A stretch of 10,218 nucleotides of DNA from Azonexus sp. (GTDB taxonomy: Bacteria; Pseudomonadota; Gammaproteobacteria; Burkholderiales; Rhodocyclaceae): contig JAUYQT010000142.1 of NCBI GenBank assembly GCA_030697085.1, forward strand, positions 1 to 10,218. The letters are read 5' to 3'. The translations under genes were made by a program, and so were the position numbers. Below, piece after piece: positions 1 to 6,671 of this stretch. The number at the start of each line of letters is the position of its first letter. Within the stretch, counting starts at the first letter, position 1. Under the pieces are notes generated by a model. It searched no databases. It was not told the DNA's origin and saw only the letters and a list, made by a program, of their open reading frames with translations.

Positions 1-263
1 GCCGGGACGATCCGCTGCATCTGGTCGAAGCCGGCGGTGCCCAAGGCGGCGGCCTGACCGCACCGATGCCTGGCAAGGTCGTCGCCCTGCTCGCCCAACC
101 CGGCCAAAAGGTGGAAAAAGGCGCGCCGCTGCTCATTCTCGAGGCAATGAAAATGGAGCATACGATCACTGCGCCTGGTGCCGGTGTCGTCAAGGCGTTC
201 TGCTACGCCGCCGGCGAACAGGTCAGCGATGGCGCGGCGCTGGTGGAGTTCGAGTCGACCTGA
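1..263 (+). CDS. mccA: Acyl-CoA carboxylase alpha subunit, C-terminal biotinyl domain (partial; probably 3-methylcrotonyl-CoA carboxylase)
   Basis: The gene enters from the left edge and reads in frame from base 3 to the TGA at 261-263, so only about 86 C-terminal residues are seen. They form a biotinyl (BCCP-like) domain: the APMPGKV entry strand, the LEAMKMEH motif whose lysine (codon 150-152) carries biotin, and the closing GEQVSDGAALVEFE strand. In this family the biotin arm shuttles carboxylate from the biotin carboxylase domain to the acyl-CoA carboxyltransferase subunit in the cytoplasm. The biotinyl domain alone cannot separate methylcrotonyl-, propionyl- and acetyl-CoA carboxylases. 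The HMG-CoA lyase gene that follows favours the leucine-pathway enzyme MccA (LiuD), whose product, after hydration, is the lyase substrate. The biotinyl call is very sure; the substrate is inferred from context. Confidence 0.85.
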   Translation, partial: RDDPLHLVEAGGAQGGGLTAPMPGKVVALLAQPGQKVEKGAPLLILEAMKMEHTITAPGAGVVKAFCYAAGEQVSDGAALVEFEST

Positions 264-282
264 AAGACCTTTGCTCACTGAC

Positions 283-314
283 AGTCGTGGTGTTACCCTG
301 GTAACACCACGACT
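283..314. promoter_or_regulatory. Perfect 15-bp inverted repeat, candidate operator of the toxin-antitoxin pair
   Basis: Bases 283-297 (AGTCGTGGTGTTACC) and 300-314 (GGTAACACCACGACT) are exact reverse complements separated by only two bases. Each arm also contains a GGT-N3-ACC unit, so the site offers several symmetric half-sites. It ends 14 bases before the antitoxin ATG at 329. Ribbon-helix-helix antitoxins of ParD type usually repress their own promoter by binding such palindromes, so an autoregulatory operator is the best reading. A weak sigma70-like pair (TTGCTC at 271-276 and TACCCT at 294-299, 17 bp apart) would place the site over the -10. It could also form a hairpin after the carboxylase gene, but no T-run follows, so it is not a standard intrinsic terminator. 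Confidence 0.6.
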
Positions 315-328
315 TGCGGAAACATCCT

Positions 329-613
329 ATGGCTACCACCTCGCTAAAAATCCCAGATGAACTGAAGCAACGCGCGATCAATTCGGCGCAACAACAGGGG
401 ATGTCACCGCATGCCTTTATGCTTGAAGCCATCGAACAGACAGTACTGGCCGCGGAGCAACGCGCCACTTTCATCGCGGAGGCCTTGGCGGCAGAACGGG
501 ATATGCTCGAAAGCGGCCTCGGCTATGCGGCCGAAGACGTCCATCGTTACATTAAGGCACGCCTGGCCGGAGAAAATCCGGAACGACCCGAGGCGACAGC
601 TTGGCAACGCTGA
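329..613 (+). CDS. Ribbon-helix-helix antitoxin (ParD/CopG-like)
   Basis: This 94-residue protein has the layout of a ribbon-helix-helix antitoxin. A short N-terminal beta strand (TTSLKIP, residues 3-9) is followed by helix A (10-24), a turn (GMSP) and helix B (27-40). The charged C-terminal part (41-94) is expected to wrap and neutralise the toxin. In this family the N-terminal strands of a dimer bind the DNA major groove and repress the operon. The ATG at 329 is chosen because the strand motif follows it directly and a weak GGA lies eight bases upstream; an in-frame TTG at 314 would start inside the palindrome. The gene overlaps the toxin gene by 13 bases, a typical coupled antitoxin-first order. 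The family is clear; the exact subfamily is not. Confidence 0.85.
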   Translation: MATTSLKIPDELKQRAINSAQQQGMSPHAFMLEAIEQTVLAAEQRATFIAEALAAERDMLESGLGYAAEDVHRYIKARLAGENPERPEATAWQR

Positions 614-906
614 CCTATTCTCGCAAGGCCTTGTCGGACATTGAGAAACTCACTCAATTTCTAGCCGAACAAAGTTCTGCTGCGGCCAGTGAAACCTTCA
701 GTCTGCTAAGCGAAGCCATCGCCATTCTTGCCGAACATCCGCTCATCGGTCGCCCAATCGAGCAAGGCTTGCGCGAACTGGTGATTTCGCGCGGCCGAAC
801 AGGTTACGTCGCACTCTACCGTTTTCGTGAAGTGGATGATGCGGTGCTTATCCTTGCAATCCGCCACCAGCGCGAAGCCGGATTTTGGCAACGCCATGAA
901 CGCTGA
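601..906 (+). CDS. RelE/ParE-family toxin (TTG start)
   Basis: This 101-residue protein matches the ParE/RelE fold. An N-terminal strand (TLTYSRKAL) leads into a helical hairpin (LSDIEKLTQFLAEQS and ETFSLLSEAIAILAEHP), then LIGRPIEQGLRELVI, and a C-terminal beta sheet with GYVALYRF and VLILAIRHQREAGFW. The arginine-rich beta sheet and the AIRHQRE-type ending are usual for ParE toxins, which act on DNA gyrase, whereas RelE relatives cut mRNA on the ribosome; the sequence alone does not settle the target. No ATG or GTG exists in this frame after the stop at 553-555. TTG at 601 is the first usable start and has GAGG (590-593) seven bases upstream. It overlaps the antitoxin by 13 bases, so the two are translated together. 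Confidence 0.83.
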   Translation: MATLTYSRKALSDIEKLTQFLAEQSSAAASETFSLLSEAIAILAEHPLIGRPIEQGLRELVISRGRTGYVALYRFREVDDAVLILAIRHQREAGFWQRHER

Positions 907-1002
907 CATTACATGACCAAAATCTCGGCTTTTTCCAGGCCGACAGCCGGCGCTTACCTTGAACCGGCGATCGATCAACCTCTTTCCCGGCACACACTCA
1001 CC

Positions 1003-1911
1003 ATGCCCCTCCCCAGCCAAGTAAAAATCGTTGAAGTCGGCCCGCGTGACGGCTTGCAGAATGAAAAACAGATCGTCCCGACGACGCTCAAGATCGAGTT
1101 GATCAACCGCCTGGCCGAAGCGGGCGTGCGCGTCATTGAGGCCACTTCGTTCGTCTCGCCGAAATGGGTGCCGCAGATGGGCGACAACAGCGCAGTGATG
1201 CAGGGCATTGAAAGACACGCGGCTACGGTCTACCCGGTTTTAACGCCTAATTTGCACGGTTTCGACCTGGCGATTCAGGCCGGCGCCACTGAAGTGGCCA
1301 TTTTCGCCGCCGCCTCCGAGTCGTTCTCACGCAAAAATATCAATTGCTCGATTGCCGAGAGCTTGAAACGGTTTGAACCCATTCTTTCGGTCGCCTCCTC
1401 GCTCGAAATCAAGGTACGCGGCTATGTTTCCTGTGTCGTCGGCTGCCCGTACGAGGGTGCGGTCGATGCGAAAAAAGCGGCGGAAGTGGCCAAAACGCTG
1501 ATCGCCATGGGCTGCTACGAAGTCTCGCTCGGCGACACCATCGGCGTCGGCAATCCGGCGTCCATCCAGCGCCTGATCGAAGCCTGCAGCCGCGACATTC
1601 CCATCGCAAAACTGGCCGGCCATTATCACGACACCTACGGCATGGCGATTGCCAACATCTATGCCTCCCTGCAAATGGGCATGCACATTTTTGACAGCTC
1701 GATCGCCGGGCTGGGCGGTTGTCCCTATGCCCAGGGCGCCTCCGGCAACGTCGCAACTGAGGATGTGATTTATTTAATGCGGGGCCTGGGCATTGAAACC
1801 GGGATCGATCTGGCTAAACTGGCGGCTATCGGCGACTGGATTTCCACCGCCCTCACCCGCCCGAATGGCGCCAAAGCCGGCCGGGCACTCTGTGCCAAAG
1901 CCCCTGCGTGA
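1003..1911 (+). CDS. mvaB: Hydroxymethylglutaryl-CoA lyase
   Basis: This 302-residue enzyme cleaves 3-hydroxy-3-methylglutaryl-CoA to acetoacetate and acetyl-CoA, the last step of leucine degradation. It is a DRE-TIM barrel of the HMGL-like family. Arg15 and Asp16 ([11 protein letters not shown]), His207 and His209 (GHYHDTYG), the catalytic-loop Cys240 ([14 protein letters not shown]) and Asn249 all lie at a constant offset of 26 from human residues R41, D42, H233, H235, C266 and N275, so the active site is complete. The ATG at 1003 gives the usual N-terminus. An in-frame ATG at 913 would add 30 residues with no family match. No strong Shine-Dalgarno is seen. The 96 bases before it (907-1002) hold no recognisable gene. 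The stop overlaps the start of the next gene (GTGA, 1908-1911). The name liuE is also used. Confidence 0.95.
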   Translation: MPLPSQVKIVEVGPRDGLQNEKQIVPTTLKIELINRLAEAGVRVIEATSFVSPKWVPQMGDNSAVMQGIERHAATVYPVLTPNLHGFDLAIQAGATEVAIFAAASESFSRKNINCSIAESLKRFEPILSVASSLEIKVRGYVSCVVGCPYEGAVDAKKAAEVAKTLIAMGCYEVSLGDTIGVGNPASIQRLIEACSRDIPIAKLAGHYHDTYGMAIANIYASLQMGMHIFDSSIAGLGGCPYAQGASGNVATEDVIYLMRGLGIETGIDLAKLAAIGDWISTALTRPNGAKAGRALCAKAPA

Positions 1912-2897
1912 GTCTATTTTCTACCGTTGTTGATTTTCTGAAACCCAACGCCCCGATCGATCCGGCGCTCGGCAAGGCGCTGGACAAGGTGGGCGAACTG
2001 GTCGACCCGCTACTCAAAATGGCCCCCGGTTTTGAGCGACAACTAGCCTTTCCGCTACAGCACGCGCTGGGCTATTGCGCTGGTCTGGTCGCCTCGCTAC
2101 CCGGGCCGATCGAGATCAATCGCCAGGCTTTCGCCAATGACCCGCTGGTGCATGCGCTGTTTGCCACGGCTGATGACATTGATCAGATGCTCGGCCGCAG
2201 TCAGGCAGTGCGAGATTTTCTTGCCGAGCCGGAAAGCTGGGAAAGCGATCACTTCTACGCGCTGTTTGCCGCCCGCCGCCAACACAAGAAACAACTGGGC
2301 ATCGAGCGCCAGGGCGAGGTCATCCAGAACGACGTACCGCAACTGGTGCTCTATTTTGCCGATCACATGCTGGTCGAACCCTGCTGCCAGCTTGAACTAA
2401 GCCATGAAAAACTGCGCGCCAAGGCGCTCGAAAGCCTGCTCCGCACCTTTCACGACCATGTCGAAGCGCTGCGCCTGGAGCGCCAGGGCCTGCGCGCCGA
2501 TGTCTCGGTGCAACGCGCCCACCTTGCGGTGCTGCGTGGCACGACACCCGGCCCGGAATATATCGTCGGCAGCCGTCATCTGGCCGATCTCGACGCCCGT
2601 CTGCACCAAAGCGGTGAATCCCTGATGCCGGCGCAATTACTCGCCGCATTGGCCGAATTTCTCGCCGCCCCCGAACCGGCGCTACACCTCTCGCCCGTCA
2701 GCATTACGGTGGATAGACTGGGTATTATTCGCGAACAAACCAGTGACGATCTCGATCTGCACACCCTCAACTTCCCGGAACTAACAGCCCGCGACCGGCG
2801 TCATTACCTCGCCATGTTTGCCCGCATTCGCCGTGACGAAGCACGCGAAGCCGTTGAAATGGTCCTTGATCAACAACGCCGATTCATGCTCCTTTAA
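1908..2897 (+). CDS. Conserved-looking hypothetical protein, 329 residues, mostly helical
   Basis: I do not recognise this protein. It starts at a GTG that overlaps the HMG-CoA lyase stop by four bases, which implies translational coupling. It has no signal peptide and no convincing membrane segment, so it is probably cytoplasmic. Most of it looks alpha-helical. Residues 140-165 contain a hydrophobic segment ending in a Cys-Cys pair ([13 protein letters not shown]). Residues 165-210 are charged with a heptad-like pattern and could form a coiled coil. A Pro/Ala-rich linker around 250-262 leads to a small beta-like element ([15 protein letters not shown]). The final stretch, 285-325, is rich in Arg and Glu. 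Base composition and reading frame fit the neighbours, so it is a real gene. Any link to leucine catabolism rests only on position. Confidence 0.75.
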   Translation: MSLFSTVVDFLKPNAPIDPALGKALDKVGELVDPLLKMAPGFERQLAFPLQHALGYCAGLVASLPGPIEINRQAFANDPLVHALFATADDIDQMLGRSQAVRDFLAEPESWESDHFYALFAARRQHKKQLGIERQGEVIQNDVPQLVLYFADHMLVEPCCQLELSHEKLRAKALESLLRTFHDHVEALRLERQGLRADVSVQRAHLAVLRGTTPGPEYIVGSRHLADLDARLHQSGESLMPAQLLAALAEFLAAPEPALHLSPVSITVDRLGIIREQTSDDLDLHTLNFPELTARDRRHYLAMFARIRRDEAREAVEMVLDQQRRFMLL

Positions 2898-2906
2898 GCC
2901 CGCCCA

Positions 2907-3104
2907 ATGATCCCTTCTCCCTGCATCAACATCTGCCAGATGAATGCGCCAGGCGGCCTATGTAGCGGCTGCTTGCGCAGCCTTGACGAAATCGCTGTCT
3001 GGTCAACAACCAACGACGCCACTCGCGCCCGGATTCTCGCAGCAGTCAGCCAACGCCGCCTGGCCCTGGCTGACGCGCCGTTACCGACCAAGGCGCAAGG
3101 CTAA
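2907..3104 (+). CDS. DUF1289 family small cysteine protein
   Basis: This 65-residue protein has the DUF1289 signature: CINIC near the N-terminus, then GLCSGCLRSLDEIAVW. Its four cysteines (Cys6, Cys10, Cys19, Cys22) follow a C-x3-C-x8-C-x2-C pattern, which suggests a bound metal ion or Fe-S cluster; members are often annotated as Fe-S proteins without a proven role. The LDEIxxW motif after the last cysteine is the family hallmark. It starts nine bases after the preceding gene and ends five bases before a second small four-cysteine gene, so it lies within one transcription unit. No clear Shine-Dalgarno is seen, which again points to coupling. The family call is firm; the function is unknown. 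Confidence 0.85.
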   Translation: MIPSPCINICQMNAPGGLCSGCLRSLDEIAVWSTTNDATRARILAAVSQRRLALADAPLPTKAQG

Positions 3105-3109
3105 AGCAC

Positions 3110-3289
3110 ATGGAAAATCAGGACGAAGAACAATATCTCTGTGTCGGCATCTGCATGGCTGACCCCGATTCCGGCTATTGCCTGGGCTGTGGCCGGCCAC
3201 CGCTCGGCGCGCCGGCAATGGTGGCGGAAGCCGTAACGCAAACTTTCCAGCCGGACAACGTCAGCACCGAGTCGGATCGTCCGGAATGA
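3110..3289 (+). CDS. Second small four-cysteine protein (DUF1289-like)
   Basis: This 59-residue gene begins at the ATG at 3110, with an AAGG-containing Shine-Dalgarno (about 3097-3100) nine bases upstream, and ends at the TGA at 3287-3289. It encodes YLCVGICMADPDSGYCLGCG with cysteines at 11, 15, 24 and 27, giving the same C-x3-C-x8-C-x2-C spacing as the gene before it. The LDEIxxW segment that follows the cysteines in DUF1289 is replaced by GRPPLGAPAMVAEAV, and the acidic tail is unlike its neighbour. It probably binds a metal or cluster in a similar way and may be a diverged duplicate. Its stop overlaps the start of the hydrolase gene (ATGA, 3286-3289), which supports it being translated. 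Its role is unknown. Confidence 0.75.
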   Translation: MENQDEEQYLCVGICMADPDSGYCLGCGRPPLGAPAMVAEAVTQTFQPDNVSTESDRPE

Positions 3290-4200
3290 GCCAGCCCCTC
3301 CCACCCAGCATCCACGTTCTTGAACGCGGCTGGCTGTCGGCCAACAACATCCTCTTTTTTGAAGGTGAAAACGCAACGCTGGTCGATAGCGGCTACGTCA
3401 CGCACGCCGCCCAAACGGTCGAACTGGTCGGCCATGCGCTCGACGGCCGGCGCTTGCGGCGCCTGATCAACACCCACTCCCATTCCGACCACATTGGCGG
3501 CAACGCGGCTCTGCAGGCGGCCTACGGCTGCGCAATCATTGTTCCCGCCGGCCTGCACGCAGCGATTGCCGACTGGGACGAAAATGCCCTGCTCCTTTCG
3601 CCACTCGGCCAGCAATCAGCGCGCTTCCAGCACGACAGCCTGATTAGCGCCAACAATGAAATTGAAATGGGTGGCCTTAACTGGCAAACACTGGCTGTAC
3701 CCGGTCACGACATGGAAGCGCTGGCTTACTACAACCCGGAAAAACGCCTGCTGATTTCCGGTGACGCGCTGTGGGAAAACGGTTTCGGCGTCATCTTCCC
3801 GGAATTGCTCGGCGAGGCAGACGGTTTGAGCAGCACGCGGGCAACGCTGGAGATGCTGGCCAAACTGCCAATCGACCTGGTCATTCCCGGCCACGGCAAA
3901 CCGTTTACGGCGGTCGACCTGGCTTTTGAACGGGCTTTTCGCCGGCTCGACATGTTCACCGCCGACATTGAAAAACTTGCCTGGCACGCCATCAAGGTGA
4001 TTGTTTCATTCGCCATGATGGAAAAACGCCGTCTGCCACAGGCAGATTTTGCGACGTTTATCCTCAACCTGCCCTTCGCCGCCGACGTCAATACACGCTA
4101 CCTCAACCTGCCCGGTGATCAGCTCACCAGTCGCATTGAGCGCGAGCTCTTGCTGGTCAACGCGCTACGCCGCGAAGAGGGCTGGCTGCTGGCGGGCTAA
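3286..4200 (+). CDS. Metallo-beta-lactamase-fold hydrolase
   Basis: This 304-residue cytoplasmic protein is an MBL-fold metallohydrolase with a full set of dinuclear metal ligands: THSHSDHIGG (His64, His66, Asp68, His69), His141 in VPGHD, Asp160 in ISGDALW and His203 in IPGHGKP. The first 210 residues form the catalytic alpha-beta/beta-alpha unit. The remaining roughly 95 are helical, and resemble the C-terminal helical extension found in some hydrolases of this superfamily that act on thioesters or related substrates. The ATG at 3286 is chosen because it overlaps the upstream stop by four bases and leads straight into the first strand; longer in-frame starts such as 3178 would overlap the small cysteine gene. 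The substrate cannot be told from sequence. The stop overlaps the convergent M20 gene stop. Confidence 0.9.
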   Translation: MSQPLPPSIHVLERGWLSANNILFFEGENATLVDSGYVTHAAQTVELVGHALDGRRLRRLINTHSHSDHIGGNAALQAAYGCAIIVPAGLHAAIADWDENALLLSPLGQQSARFQHDSLISANNEIEMGGLNWQTLAVPGHDMEALAYYNPEKRLLISGDALWENGFGVIFPELLGEADGLSSTRATLEMLAKLPIDLVIPGHGKPFTAVDLAFERAFRRLDMFTADIEKLAWHAIKVIVSFAMMEKRRLPQADFATFILNLPFAADVNTRYLNLPGDQLTSRIERELLLVNALRREEGWLLAG

Positions 4201-5378
4201 GCGGCAGATTGCGGCAACCAGCGTTGTAATAAGCGCACCCAATAGCTGACGCCGAGGCGCAACAATTCATCATTGAAATCGTAATGCGGATTGTGCAGCG
4301 TACAGCCGCCCGTCCCCGGCCCATTGCCCAGCCAGACGTAGCAACCGGGTTTTTCCTGCAACATGTAGGAAAAGTCTTCGGCGCCCATTGATGGCAGCGT
4401 GTCAGTCAGCACTCGCTCACGGCCAAACACTTCAGCGGCCACATCGCGACAGAAATTCGCCTCGGAAACGCTGTTGACCGTCGGCGGGTAGCGATGATCG
4501 AAACGAACGTTGATTTGCGCTCCGTTCGCTGCCGCAATGCCGCTGCACAAACGTTCGATCGCGCGCTCGACATTTTCCTGCACCTCAGGCTTGAAGCTGC
4601 GGATCGTGCCGCGCAAGACCACTTCTTCCGGGATGATGTTCCAGGCTTCACCGGCATGAAACTGCGTCACGCTGACCACCGCCGACTCGCAGGGATGCAA
4701 GGTGCGGCTGACCACCGTTTGTAAAGCCTGCACCAGTTGCGCCCCGGCGACGATGGAGTCAACGCCTTGATGCGGCATCGCAGCGTGGCAACCGTGGCCG
4801 CGAATAATGATTTCAAAGGCACAGGTACCGGCCATCACCGGCCCGGGCATGACCGCCATTTCACCGACCGGAATGCCCGGCCAGTTGTGCAGGCCAAAGA
4901 CCGCCTCAACCGGAAACTGCTCGAACAAGCCCTCTTCGATCATCACCGCGGCACCGCCTTCCGACTCCTCAGCCGGCTGGAAAATGAACACGGCAATACC
5001 ATCAAAATCAGGATGGCTGGCACAATAACGCGCTGCACCGAGCAGCATCGCCGTATGGCCGTCGTGACCGCAAGCGTGCATCTTGCCGGCATGGCGCGAG
5101 TGATGCGGAAACTCATTCATCTCGGCCAGCGGCAACGCATCCATATCAGCCCGCAGGCCAATCATCCGCGACGAAGTGCCGGCCCGTAACACACCGACCA
5201 CGCCGGTTTTGGCAATGCCGCGATGCACCTCCAGGCCGTAACGTACCAGTTCGCGGGCAACCAGATCAGCGGTGCGGTCTTCGCTGAAAGCCAATTCCGG
5301 ATGCGCATGGATATCCCGTCGCTGCGCGGTCAACTCGGCGAGAAAGGGTAAATCGAGGGGTGGAAGGGTTGAGGGCAT
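4197..5378 (-). CDS. M20 family metal-dependent amidohydrolase (hippurate hydrolase-like)
   Basis: This 393-residue enzyme belongs to the M20D amidohydrolase group, which removes N-acyl groups from amino acids or hydrolyses related amides such as hippurate. Metal ligands are visible: Cys103 and His105 in HACGHDGHT, Glu137/Glu138 in QPAEE, His164 in GLHNWPG and His362 in LHNPHYDFND. DMDALPLAE (residues 78-86) and GAEDFSYML (332-340) are further family motifs, and the lid/dimerisation domain spans roughly 185-300. The start at 5378 is set by a strong AAGGAG six bases upstream and by the normal N-terminus; a longer frame to 5468 would run across the rapZ start. It is the only minus-strand gene in this part of the window and is transcribed away from rapZ. 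The substrate is not defined by sequence. Confidence 0.92.
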   Translation of the reverse strand: MPSTLPPLDLPFLAELTAQRRDIHAHPELAFSEDRTADLVARELVRYGLEVHRGIAKTGVVGVLRAGTSSRMIGLRADMDALPLAEMNEFPHHSRHAGKMHACGHDGHTAMLLGAARYCASHPDFDGIAVFIFQPAEESEGGAAVMIEEGLFEQFPVEAVFGLHNWPGIPVGEMAVMPGPVMAGTCAFEIIIRGHGCHAAMPHQGVDSIVAGAQLVQALQTVVSRTLHPCESAVVSVTQFHAGEAWNIIPEEVVLRGTIRSFKPEVQENVERAIERLCSGIAAANGAQINVRFDHRYPPTVNSVSEANFCRDVAAEVFGRERVLTDTLPSMGAEDFSYMLQEKPGCYVWLGNGPGTGGCTLHNPHYDFNDELLRLGVSYWVRLLQRWLPQSAA

Positions 5379-5451
5379 GGCGGTCTCCTTATTTATTCTA
5401 GAATTATGCCGCGCCTTGCCGGGAGGCGCTGCCTTCATTATGCTGTGTCTC
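5379..5451. promoter_or_regulatory. Divergent intergenic region between the amidohydrolase gene and rapZ
   Basis: This is a 73-bp region with an AT-rich core at 5386-5408 that includes a 10-bp palindrome (ATTCTAGAAT, 5395-5404). Promoters for two divergent genes must lie here or inside the flanking coding sequence. I see -10-like hexamers (CATAAT on the minus strand at 5403-5408) but no matching -35, so I do not assign a promoter. Confidence 0.35.
5385..5390 (-). promoter_or_regulatory. Strong ribosome binding site for the M20 amidohydrolase
   Basis: On the minus strand this reads AAGGAG and lies six bases before the ATG at 5378. It decides that start over the longer in-frame frame reaching 5468. 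It is the clearest Shine-Dalgarno in the window. Confidence 0.8.
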
Positions 5452-6297
5452 ATGGAACTCATTCTCATTAGCGGCCTTTCCGGCTCAGGTAAATCTGTCG
5501 CCCTGCACTTACTTGAAGATGCTGGCTATTACTGCGTGGACAACCTGCCCATCGCCATGCTGACGGTGCTTGTTCGGATGCTCAAAGGAGAGGAGATCAA
5601 CAAGGTCGCGATCGCCGTCGATGCCCGCTCCGGTGGCGGCATCGAATTACTGCCAGGCAAACTGCGCCTGCTGAGCAACGACGGCGTCCGTCCAACCTTC
5701 CTCTTTTTACACTCGAACGACGAAACGCTGCTCAAGCGCTATTCGGAATCGCGCCGCCGCCATCCGATGTCCAGCCATGGTCAATCGCTCGATGAAGCCA
5801 TCCGCAGCGAACGCCAAATGCTTGAGCCGATCTCCTGCCTCGGCCATCGCATCGACACCAGCGGCCTGAAGGCCAACGCCCTGCGTGAGTGGGTACGCCA
5901 ATTCATCGAAGCCGAACCCGGCCAGGGGCTGACGCTGATGTTTGAATCCTTCGGTTTCAAGCACGGCCTGCCGCTCGATGCCGATCTGGTTTTCGACGTG
6001 CGTTGCCTGCCCAATCCGCATTACGATGCAGCCCTGCGCCCGCTCACCGGCAAGGATAAGGCGGTGGTCGACTTCCTCGAAGCCGAAACCGAGGTCTGCC
6101 GCATGCGCGACGACATTGCCCGCTTTGTCGCGACCTGGCTACCCAGTTACATCCGCGATAACCGCAATTATCTGACCGTCGCCATTGGCTGCACCGGCGG
6201 CCAGCATCGTTCCGTCTACATCGCCGAATGGCTGGCCACGGAGTTTGCCCAGCAGGCCCGCGTGCTGGTTCGCCATCGCACCCTCGCGGGCGGCTGA
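5452..6297 (+). CDS. rapZ: RapZ / YvcJ-family nucleotide-binding protein
   Basis: This 281-residue protein matches RapZ along its length (E. coli RapZ has 284). Residues 1-15 carry the Walker A P-loop ISGLSGSGKS, followed by LEDAGYYCVDNLP. The C-terminal domain shows TLMFESFGFKHGLP, DVRCLPNPH and GCTGGQHRSVYIAE. In E. coli RapZ senses glucosamine-6-phosphate and guides RNase E to the small RNA GlmZ; the role outside enterobacteria is less clear. The protein ends RHRTLAGG and so lacks the Lys/Arg tail used by E. coli RapZ to bind RNA. The ATG at 5452 fits the family N-terminus; ATG at 5440, 13 bases after GGGAGG, would add four residues and is possible. It is the first gene of a tightly overlapping plus-strand chain. 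Confidence 0.95.
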   Translation: MELILISGLSGSGKSVALHLLEDAGYYCVDNLPIAMLTVLVRMLKGEEINKVAIAVDARSGGGIELLPGKLRLLSNDGVRPTFLFLHSNDETLLKRYSESRRRHPMSSHGQSLDEAIRSERQMLEPISCLGHRIDTSGLKANALREWVRQFIEAEPGQGLTLMFESFGFKHGLPLDADLVFDVRCLPNPHYDAALRPLTGKDKAVVDFLEAETEVCRMRDDIARFVATWLPSYIRDNRNYLTVAIGCTGGQHRSVYIAEWLATEFAQQARVLVRHRTLAGG

Positions 6298-6671
6298 TGC
6301 ACTGGCTGGCGCTGATCCGGCCGGGCGACTGGCTGGTCATGCTGGCCAGCGCGGTGCTGGTCGGCGTCAGCATCCCGACTTTCTGGCAAGGCGGCATGGC
6401 TGACCGGGCGATCATTCGCCAGGAAGACAAAATATTTGCCGAAGTTGATTTACGCAGCAAACGTCAGTTTGAGGTCAGCGGCCCGCTGGGCAACACATTG
6501 GTCGCCATCGAACCCGGCCGCGCCCGCGTCATCAGCGACCCCGGACCACGTCAATATTGCGTTCGCCAGGGTTGGCTGATGCGCCCCGGCGAAATCGCCA
6601 TCTGCGCGCCGAATCGGGTCAGCCTGCAAATCGCCGGACGCACCAAGGTTTATGACTCAATCAGTTATTGA
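6297..6671 (+). CDS. Membrane-anchored NusG domain II protein
   Basis: This 124-residue protein has one N-terminal hydrophobic segment (DWLVMLASAVLVGVSIPTFW, about residues 11-30), which should anchor it in the inner membrane. An extracytoplasmic beta-rich domain follows (about 45-120), with CVRQGWLMRPGEIAICAPNR and VSLQIAG, the pattern of the NusG_II family (PF07009). Despite the name it is not a transcription factor; the family is known mainly from its conserved placement beside Gx-type membrane proteins and flavin-related redox genes. Two cysteines in the conserved block (CVRQGW and AICAPN) could form a disulfide outside the membrane. Its start overlaps the rapZ stop by one base (TGATG) and its end overlaps the next gene by 20 bases, so all three are coupled. 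The family call is good; the function is unknown. Confidence 0.8.
   Translation: MHWLALIRPGDWLVMLASAVLVGVSIPTFWQGGMADRAIIRQEDKIFAEVDLRSKRQFEVSGPLGNTLVAIEPGRARVISDPGPRQYCVRQGWLMRPGEIAICAPNRVSLQIAGRTKVYDSISY

Noticed and set aside
283..314. Palindrome as an intrinsic terminator of the carboxylase gene
   Set aside because: The stem is strong but no T-run follows either arm; the position just before the antitoxin fits an operator better.
706..1218. 170-residue minus-strand frame across the toxin end and the lyase start
   Set aside because: It is antisense to two well-supported genes and shows no domain pattern; it is a shadow frame typical of GC-rich DNA.
4737..5189. 150-residue plus-strand frame
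   Set aside because: It lies wholly antisense within the M20 amidohydrolase gene, whose metal ligands are intact; no family features or ribosome site support it.
5395..5404. Short palindrome ATTCTAGAAT between divergent genes as an operator
   Set aside because: Ten AT-rich bases can be symmetric by chance, and no repressor gene is adjacent; kept only as a note in the intergenic entry.
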